DNA of 20,380 nt from Cytophagales bacterium (GTDB lineage: Bacteria; Bacteroidota; Bacteroidia; Cytophagales; Cyclobacteriaceae), in assembly GCA_029262955.1 (NCBI GenBank), contig JAJCYL010000273.1, positions 1 to 20,380 of the forward strand. The letters run 5' to 3'. Both the position numbers and the translations under genes were made by a program. Shown in pieces: positions 15,396 through 20,380 of this stretch. Each line of letters starts with the position of its first letter. Position 1 is the stretch's first letter. The notes below the pieces were generated by a model. The model did not search any database. It saw only the letters and a program-made list of their open reading frames with translations, and was not told where the DNA came from.

Positions 15396-15701
15396 ATAAT
15401 ACCCCCCACCCATCATAAGATCCGGTTTCCCAATAGTGATTTAACGGGGGGGTGCTTATACAGTTAGCCCATCCATACGTTCGCATAAAAAATTAGAGAA
15501 AATTATTTTATTGAGTAAGCCTCGAAGGCAAAAGTGCAGCAAAGACAGAATAAGAAGTAATGATAGACTCAAACAAGCCAAGAGATATACTAATTGCCTT
15601 CATTAATGGAATCATAAGGTAAAATTTACTTCATATAACATCATTGACACAAGCTGTCATTCCACCTCCGTTTATTTGAATAGAACAAAGAACTTCAAAT
15701 C
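15396..15701. other. Gap before rmuC; holds its likely promoter
   Basis: A 306-base stretch without a convincing gene. ACCCCCC (15401-15407) can pair with GGGGGGT (15447-15453) across a ~39-base loop, a weak hairpin that might end transcription from the left. The right part holds the shared regulatory site at 15644-15680. A 20-codon frame at 15560-15622 is too short to support. Confidence 0.5.
15644..15680 (+). promoter_or_regulatory. Palindromic operator/promoter upstream of rmuC (site 1)
   Basis: TTGACACAAGCTGTCA contains the perfect palindrome TGACA-N5-TGTCA (15645-15659). The following 21 bases (…CACCTCCGTTTATTTGAA) include TTTATTTG, close to the Bacteroidota minus-7 element TAnnTTTG. 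The whole 37-base block matches the block at 18921-18957 at 30 of 37 positions without gaps. It ends 21 bases before the rmuC ATG. The likely reading is a promoter with an overlapping repressor/activator site. The WYL protein encoded at 19186-20091 is the obvious candidate to bind it. Confidence 0.65.
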
Positions 15702-16934
15702 ATGGACGTACTTCACATCACATTTCTACTTCTCACTGTTGCATTGAGTTTTGCAGCACTTTGGTTCCGAAATCTCTATCTACAAAGCCAAAAGGAACTC
15801 AAGCTCAAAGATGAGGATCTGAAGAACCACATGGTGGCTAAGGCACGACTCGAAGCCCAAATTGTAGGGTTTGAGAATCAACTGAAAAATATGGAGTCTA
15901 TTGAGAAAAGGTTTACTGATCAGTTTGAAAACCTGTCAAGCAAGATCCTTAAAGAGAACTCAGAATCATTCAAGAAAGAGAGTACCGAAAAAATTGGTAC
16001 GCTAATGAAACCCTATAAGGATTCCCTAGACGATTTCAAAAAGCAATTCCAGGTATCTCAGGAGTCCCGCATCAGGGAAAGCCAAGATTTCAAGAATGAA
16101 TTCCTGAAGTTATCTGACATGAACAAGAGATTAAGTGATGACGCCAACAACCTCACCAAAGCACTGAAGATGAACCCTAAGATGAGAGGGAACTGGGGTG
16201 AGACCATCCTGGATACTTTACTTGAAAAGTCTGGCCTGGTAAAAGGTTTGCACTACCACAGGGAAGTAAGTGGGTCTAATGATGAGTATAATCTGAGAGC
16301 CGATGTTATTATTGATCTACCTGGAGATAGAAACCTAGTTATTGATTCAAAGATGTCCCTCAATGCCTACTATGAATATTGTTCCTCGGAGGACGAAAAT
16401 GGAGTTGATCATTTAAGTGATCACGTAGCCAGCATCCGAAAGCACATTGACACCCTTCATCGCAAGCAATATGATAAAATGTATGAGATCAACTCACCAG
16501 ATATTGTCTTCATGTTCGTTCCTATTGAGGCAGGCTTGATGGCCGCTTTACATGAAGATCCAGAATTATCCACTTATGCCATCAACCGCAATATTATGTT
16601 GGTTACGAACTCTACCCTCTTTGCTATGCTTAACATGGTGTCCCAATTATGGCAGCGGAACAAGCAGTTTGAGAATGCTGAAAGGATTGCCGAAGAAGCG
16701 GGCAAGCTGCATACCCAGGTGATTGCTTTCCTGAAAGAACTTCAGAAAATTGGCAAAAGCATAGATAACGCAAAGGAAAGCTACGATTCTGCAACTAGCA
16801 GATTAACTTCAGGTAGGAATAATGTTGTCAGGGTCACCCAGCGTATAGAAGACTTGGGAGCTAAAGTGAAAGATCCTACAGACAGAACCCTTGAGACTTA
16901 CCAGGACAGTCTTATATTAGAGAAAGCATCCTAA
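15702..16934 (+). CDS. rmuC: DNA recombination protein RmuC homolog
   Basis: A 410-residue RmuC-family protein. It has an N-terminal membrane anchor (~4-24), a long coiled coil (~28-120), then the RmuC domain (~140-380) with GNWGETILDTLLEKSGL (163-179), RADVIIDLPG (199-208), the nuclease-like core VIDSKMSLNAYYEY (213-226), and QLWQRNKQFENAERIAEEAG. RmuC proteins carry a restriction-endonuclease-like fold and in E. coli limit DNA inversion at short repeats. An RmuC-domain protein is also the core of the Shield anti-phage system. The protein would sit at the inner membrane facing the cytoplasm. Its stop directly precedes the DUF2779 start codon (zero gap), so the two are translated together. 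A TGACA-N5-TGTCA site lies 43 bases upstream. Length and motifs are normal. Confidence 0.93.
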   Translation: MDVLHITFLLLTVALSFAALWFRNLYLQSQKELKLKDEDLKNHMVAKARLEAQIVGFENQLKNMESIEKRFTDQFENLSSKILKENSESFKKESTEKIGTLMKPYKDSLDDFKKQFQVSQESRIRESQDFKNEFLKLSDMNKRLSDDANNLTKALKMNPKMRGNWGETILDTLLEKSGLVKGLHYHREVSGSNDEYNLRADVIIDLPGDRNLVIDSKMSLNAYYEYCSSEDENGVDHLSDHVASIRKHIDTLHRKQYDKMYEINSPDIVFMFVPIEAGLMAALHEDPELSTYAINRNIMLVTNSTLFAMLNMVSQLWQRNKQFENAERIAEEAGKLHTQVIAFLKELQKIGKSIDNAKESYDSATSRLTSGRNNVVRVTQRIEDLGAKVKDPTDRTLETYQDSLILEKAS

Positions 16935-18893
16935 TTGAGATATTTAACTAAATCAAGATTTAAGCTGGCATGTGAATGCCCCACAAAACTCTACTATACC
17001 CGAAAACCAACCGAGTACAAAGACAAATCATTTGACGACAGGTTTTTGCGGGCACTAGCCTGGGGTGGCTACCAGGTTGGGGAGCTGGCCAAACATTACT
17101 ACCCGGGAGGAACGGAAATTACTTCCATTGACCACAATGAGTCCGTTGCCCAAACTGAGGAGCTTCTCCAACGGGAAAATGTCATCCTTTATGAGCCAGC
17201 TATTCGTTTTGCAAACCTGTTCATCAGAGTCGACATCCTGGTTAAGAAAGGAAACCAGGTCCAACTTATTGAAGTGAAAGCCAAGTCCTATGAATCATCT
17301 GATGAGTTTTTAAATAAGGGAGGAAAAATTGATAGTAAGTGGAAGTCCTACCTCTATGATGTTGCTTTCCAGAAGTATGTGCTCAATAATGCTCACCCCG
17401 AATTTGAAGTTAGCGGCCATTTGATGCTGGTAGACAAAACAAAGATGGCCACTGTGGAAGGCCTCAATCAAAAATTCTTTATTGCCAGGGCTGAGGGGAA
17501 TAACATCGAAATTATACCTAAGAACACCGATGATTTGGGTAACCATATTCTCACCGCTGAAAATGTTGATGACCTGATTGAGATGGTTTGGAATGAAGAG
17601 CAGGAACTCTTGGGGGAAAATCTAAACTTTGGAAAATATGTAGCTCAACTATCCAGTGCCTATGAGCAAGACCAGCCTATTTGGGAAAGTGTGAGGAAGG
17701 AATGCAAAAGCTGCCAGTTCCGATTATCTCAACCGGAAGAAGATGGACTTAAAAGTGGCTTTCATCAATGCTGGAAAAAGATGGCTAACCTCAATGATGA
17801 AGATTTTGAAAGGCCTCTCACCATTGATATTTGGGACAACAGGCGATGTAAAAGTTTCCTTGGTAATGGTCAATACTTCCAGGACCAAATTGAACCCCAT
17901 GAGCTGGGAGAAATCGACGAATCACCAAAAAAGAGTGGCCTTCAGCGGATAGAGAGACAAGAATTACAAATATTGAAATCACGGGAGAAAGAGCCTGATT
18001 ACTTCTTCGATAGGGAAGGATTGCTCCGTGAAATTGAGAACGTCAAATACCCCTTGCATTTCATCGATTTTGAGACTACCATGGTGCCCCTGCCATTCTT
18101 CAATGGGCAGCGGCCTTACGAGCAGATTGCTTTTCAATTCTCCCATCACACCTTGGATAAGTCAGGAGTGGTAAAACATCAAAGTGAGTGGATAAATAAG
18201 ACCCCTAGTGTATTTCCGAATTTCCAGTTTGTGCGTGAATTGAGAAAGGTTTTGTCGAATGATAAGGGCACAGTGTTCCGTTATTCCTATCATGAGAACA
18301 CCGTGCTTAACCAGCTTCATGCGCAGCTCGACTATTCTAGTGAAGTTGATCGTACTGAACTAATGGCATGGATCGAGAACATTACCCATAAAACTGAGGG
18401 CCAGGGTAAAAAGAAACGGATGGTCCGACAGGGCGAGCGAGACATGGTTGACCAATGGGACCTGGTGAAACGATTCTATTATGACCCATTGACTAATGGA
18501 TCTAATTCACTAAAAGCCGTACTACCCTCGTCATTGGTGCGAAGCGAATATCTGCAAGACGTTTATTCCCAGCCAATCTATGGGAGTGAAATTCAAAGCA
18601 TCAATTACAGCAATCATGCCTGGCTTACTCGGGACGAGCACGGACAGTTGATAAGCCCGTACAAGCAACTACCTAGTGTTTTTGGGGGATGGACTCGGGA
18701 CGAACTCGATCAAAGGGTACACCCTGATGACGAACTAGATGACGGCGGAGCTGCCATGACAGCATACAATATGATGCAGTTTACTGAAATGGATGACAAG
18801 GAGCGTAACAAGATTATACAGGCTCTACTAAAGTATTGTGAGCTAGACACGATGGCCATGATAATGGTTTGGGAGTTTTGGATGAATGAGTAA
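16935..18893 (+). CDS. DUF2779 protein: Cas4-like Fe-S nuclease plus DEDD exonuclease
   Basis: A 652-residue protein starting at TTG right after the rmuC stop. The start is supported because MRYLTKSRFKLACECPTKLY matches the family's usual N-terminus. Part one is a PD-(D/E)xK nuclease of the Cas4/RecB type: D100 (RVDIL), E113-x-K115 (LIEVKAK) and the Q-x-x-Y-like DVAFQKYV (142-149). Cysteines C13/C15, C257, C260 and C279 are placed as for a 4Fe-4S cluster. Part two (~370-650) is DUF2779/RNase H-like exonuclease: FIDFET with D378/E380, RYSYHENTVLNQL, DQWDLVKRFYYDP, GSNSLKAVLPSSL, and the last acidic residue in YCELDTMAM (D638). It should cut and trim DNA, perhaps with 3'-5' polarity. The gene is coupled to rmuC, so the two probably act on the same DNA ends. 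No damage seen. Confidence 0.9.
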   Translation: MRYLTKSRFKLACECPTKLYYTRKPTEYKDKSFDDRFLRALAWGGYQVGELAKHYYPGGTEITSIDHNESVAQTEELLQRENVILYEPAIRFANLFIRVDILVKKGNQVQLIEVKAKSYESSDEFLNKGGKIDSKWKSYLYDVAFQKYVLNNAHPEFEVSGHLMLVDKTKMATVEGLNQKFFIARAEGNNIEIIPKNTDDLGNHILTAENVDDLIEMVWNEEQELLGENLNFGKYVAQLSSAYEQDQPIWESVRKECKSCQFRLSQPEEDGLKSGFHQCWKKMANLNDEDFERPLTIDIWDNRRCKSFLGNGQYFQDQIEPHELGEIDESPKKSGLQRIERQELQILKSREKEPDYFFDREGLLREIENVKYPLHFIDFETTMVPLPFFNGQRPYEQIAFQFSHHTLDKSGVVKHQSEWINKTPSVFPNFQFVRELRKVLSNDKGTVFRYSYHENTVLNQLHAQLDYSSEVDRTELMAWIENITHKTEGQGKKKRMVRQGERDMVDQWDLVKRFYYDPLTNGSNSLKAVLPSSLVRSEYLQDVYSQPIYGSEIQSINYSNHAWLTRDEHGQLISPYKQLPSVFGGWTRDELDQRVHPDDELDDGGAAMTAYNMMQFTEMDDKERNKIIQALLKYCELDTMAMIMVWEFWMNE

Positions 18894-18920
18894 AAATTGC
18901 CAGAGATATAATAAGATCTA

Positions 18921-18957
18921 TTGACACAAGTTGTCACTCACCCTCCGTTCCTTTAAA
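18921..18957 (+). promoter_or_regulatory. Palindromic operator/promoter upstream of the 77-residue gene (site 2)
   Basis: TTGACACAAGTTGTCA holds TGACA-N5-TGTCA (18922-18936) and is followed by CTCACCCTCCGTTCCTTTAAA. It matches site 1 at 15644-15680 at 30 of 37 positions. It ends 2 bases before the ATG at 18960, so a promoter here would give an almost leaderless transcript. If the block is only an operator, it would cover the start region. Confidence 0.6.
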
Positions 18958-18959
18958 GT

Positions 18960-19193
18960 ATGGAAAGAGACATGAATTACATCAAGTATTGCAGCTTCCT
19001 CAACAGCATTGAACAAGACTTCAAAAATCAAATGATTGGCAAGACAGCAGAGCAAAAGACTGCCATGTTGCAAATGACAAAACAGATCATTGAAAATTTC
19101 AGGAAGGTTTATGGTGATAGGCCAGGTATTAGCAAGCAGTTAATAGAAGAAGCTAAGGGTGCTGCTTTTGAGTTGCCTTTCAATCTTAACTAG
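18960..19193 (+). CDS. 77-residue helical protein, possible third member of the rmuC unit
   Basis: A small soluble protein, MERDMNYIKYCSFLNSIEQD…, predicted all helical from its heptad-like spacing (TAEQKTAMLQMTKQIIENFRKVYG), ending FELPFNLN. No known domain. It follows the DUF2779 gene by 66 bases but has its own copy of the palindromic promoter-like block, so it can be made at the same time as, but apart from, rmuC. Its stop overlaps the convergent WYL gene's 3' end by 8 bases (19186-19193). Small proteins in this position are often inhibitors, subunits or switches of the nuclease module, but nothing in the sequence shows which. Confidence 0.65.
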   Translation: MERDMNYIKYCSFLNSIEQDFKNQMIGKTAEQKTAMLQMTKQIIENFRKVYGDRPGISKQLIEEAKGAAFELPFNLN

Positions 19194-20091
19194 AGCGCTT
19201 AAACTTCTTAAATCCAATTCTCTGGTTGAGATACGTTTTAAACTCATCAGTCTCCAAAACCTCCAACTGATCAATCAATCCCAAGACAAACCTCCCCACT
19301 CCACTGTAATGATGGACATAGTGCTCAAAGATGTACTCATTCTCAGAGTCCGTAATTTGAGATATATAAGGAACACTAAGAGGAAACTCCTCTCGAAGCA
19401 GCAGTTGAGCCCGCATTGACAACTTGAGTTTAATATGTGATTTCTTGTCCCCAGTCATTCCAAAGATGTCCTTCTTTGGTTCTTTAAATTTTTCAGTGAA
19501 CTTCATCCCCTGGTCCATCTCAATTACTTCTGCTATGCGATCAATTTTAAAGGTCTTCGTGTCCTCCGACTCAGGATCAAAGGCAACTAATGTTTCATAG
19601 TCATCCGAAATATTGATGGGCTCTACCAACCTATCTCTTATGGTGTTGCTTGAGGGTGAGTGGTACTTGGAAAGCACCACCCGGTTTTCATGTTCTATGG
19701 CCAGGTGTAACTTGCGAATTAATTGACTTTTACGGGCGTTAATTACGTCCTCTGAGAGTGTATTTAATTCAGAATTAACATATAGTTTTTTCAAAATACC
19801 ATCTATCAATGGGTGGTTTGTTGCGCCAGTTTCTAATACTTGTTTCACTAATTCTGCTTCATCAGCACCAAATTGCACACCTTCCTTTTCTTCATCATAT
19901 GTTGCGATGAAATAGCGATCATCCATATCTTTATCAACTATAAAACCGATGTCCTCCAGAAGATGGAAGTAGCGATAAATTGTGCGCTTATTGACATCAA
20001 ACAGCCCAGCCAATTCTTCAGCTTTCCTACGATGAGCTTTTAGGTATTGGATGAGTTTGAAGACTCGCAATATTTTGGCCTGCTCAGTCAT
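19186..20091 (-). CDS. WYL-domain transcriptional regulator
   Basis: A 301-residue regulator. An N-terminal helix-turn-helix of the DeoR/HTH_11 type (~1-62, AEELAGLFDVNKRTIYRYFHLL) is followed by a linker, a WYL domain (~125-195: NRVVLSKYHS, RLVEPINISDDYETLVAFD, KTFKIDRI) and a C-terminal WCX-like region (~215-300). WYL proteins bind DNA as dimers at palindromes and respond to a nucleic acid or nucleotide ligand. Several control phage-defence operons (BrxR, CapW). It is convergent with the 77-residue gene and divergent from a damaged DprA-like gene. A perfect 14-bp palindrome covers its start codon (20088-20101) and may allow self-control. It is the prime candidate for the TGACA-N5-TGTCA sites at 15645 and 18922, though its own upstream region lacks that exact word. 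Confidence 0.9.
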   Translation of the reverse strand: MTEQAKILRVFKLIQYLKAHRRKAEELAGLFDVNKRTIYRYFHLLEDIGFIVDKDMDDRYFIATYDEEKEGVQFGADEAELVKQVLETGATNHPLIDGILKKLYVNSELNTLSEDVINARKSQLIRKLHLAIEHENRVVLSKYHSPSSNTIRDRLVEPINISDDYETLVAFDPESEDTKTFKIDRIAEVIEMDQGMKFTEKFKEPKKDIFGMTGDKKSHIKLKLSMRAQLLLREEFPLSVPYISQITDSENEYIFEHYVHHYSGVGRFVLGLIDQLEVLETDEFKTYLNQRIGFKKFKRSS

Positions 20092-20101
20092 TAATTAATG
20101 A
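20088..20101. promoter_or_regulatory. 14-bp palindrome over the WYL start codon
   Basis: TCATTAATTAATGA is a perfect 14-bp palindrome containing the ATG of the WYL gene (minus strand, 20089-20091). An AT-only core makes chance occurrence easy in this AT-rich DNA. Its position is what one expects for an autoregulatory operator, but this is weak evidence. Confidence 0.35.
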
Positions 20102-20172
20102 AATTAATAAGCAAGGGTCAAAAACGAAGCAGAAATGATGAATTAAAAGAATTAAAAAGTTAAATTATAACG

Positions 20173-20380
20173 GTCTTTGTAATTGTGATACAGCGAAGTT
20201 CTCCTGTTGCCGTTTCGAATTTCTCGTAAATGTATAGTGATGTCTTGTTGACAATGGTATAATCGTGGTAAGTGGGTTGGCCGAAGGAGTGGATACAGTC
20301 GCCCATCAAACGGCCATTGGATCATCGGGAAAAACAATTGCTGTATTAGGAACCTCTTTTGATACCACTTACCCGAAAAG
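20173..20380 (+). pseudogene. DprA-like (Smf/SLOG Rossmann) gene, frame-broken and cut by window edge
   Basis: From 20250 to the right edge one plus frame reads GIIVVSGLAEGVDTVAHQTA then SGKTIAVLGTSFDTTYPK. This is the core of the DprA Rossmann fold (SGLA-GID-AH, TIAVLG, YP). The preceding first strand of the fold seems present in another frame at 20173-20226 (VFVIVIQRSSPVAVSNFS), with a third frame in between (SRKCIVMS). One or two indels near 20226-20250 are therefore needed to join them. No ATG start is visible in frame. It is either a remnant, or a real gene hit by sequence errors. DprA loads RecA onto incoming single-stranded DNA; short DprA-like proteins also occur in defence loci. The gene is divergent from the WYL regulator. 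Confidence 0.62.

Noticed and set aside
15401..15453. Hairpin of ACCCCCC with GGGGGGT as a terminator
   Set aside because: Loop of ~39 bases and no T-run follows, so it is too weak to call.
15139..15486. 115-codon minus-strand frame
   Set aside because: Unusual His/Trp/Cys-rich composition. The plus strand over the same bases gives a more protein-like sequence.
15560..15622. 20-codon frame before rmuC
   Set aside because: Too short and without motif or spacing support.

Overview
The window looks like a chromosomal accessory region of a member of the Bacteroidota, probably a Cytophagales-type environmental bacterium. The reasons are a low overall G+C, few clear Shine-Dalgarno sequences, many short lipoproteins with a Bacteroidota-style signal peptide, a Lacal_2735-family small protein, and the overall style of the proteins. 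No rRNA, tRNA, CRISPR array or insertion sequence with inverted repeats was seen.

Layout. (1) 1-4127, minus strand: a mobile module. A tyrosine recombinase gene (3060-4127) is followed by an adenine methyltransferase of the EcoRI type (1857-2969) and a DUF262-HNH nuclease (751-1854), then by a second, diverged copy of the last ~33 codons of the recombinase (648-749), then by an unknown gene that runs off the left edge (1-638). The repeated recombinase 3' ends flank the methyltransferase/nuclease pair exactly. This is what one expects if the pair entered as a cassette at the 3' end of the recombinase gene. (2) 4128-8592, minus strand: a membrane desaturase, a Lacal_2735 small protein and a P-type Ca2+-ATPase split by an apparent single-base frameshift. 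(3) 8855-13613, plus strand: two small lipoproteins, an OmpR-type response regulator and its histidine kinase, a small membrane protein, a small SAM-methyltransferase-like protein, and a secreted/membrane protein whose C-terminal 99 residues form a second lipoprotein-like unit related to the one at 8855. (4) 13836-15395: sparse, with small unknown genes and remnants. (5) 15702-20380: rmuC, a Cas4-like nuclease/DEDD exonuclease (DUF2779) directly abutting it, a 77-residue helical protein, a convergent WYL-domain regulator, and a damaged DprA-like gene running off the right edge.

How the parts may work together. The left end looks like a restriction-modification cassette held in a recombinase gene. 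The right end looks like a nuclease module under WYL control. Nearly identical 37-bp sites, each with the palindrome TGACA-N5-TGTCA, precede both rmuC and the 77-residue gene, so the two transcripts probably share a regulator. WYL proteins often control defence genes and RmuC-domain proteins occur in at least one known defence system (Shield), so rmuC-DUF2779-small protein-WYL is the best candidate for an undescribed system here. This is inference, not something the sequence proves.
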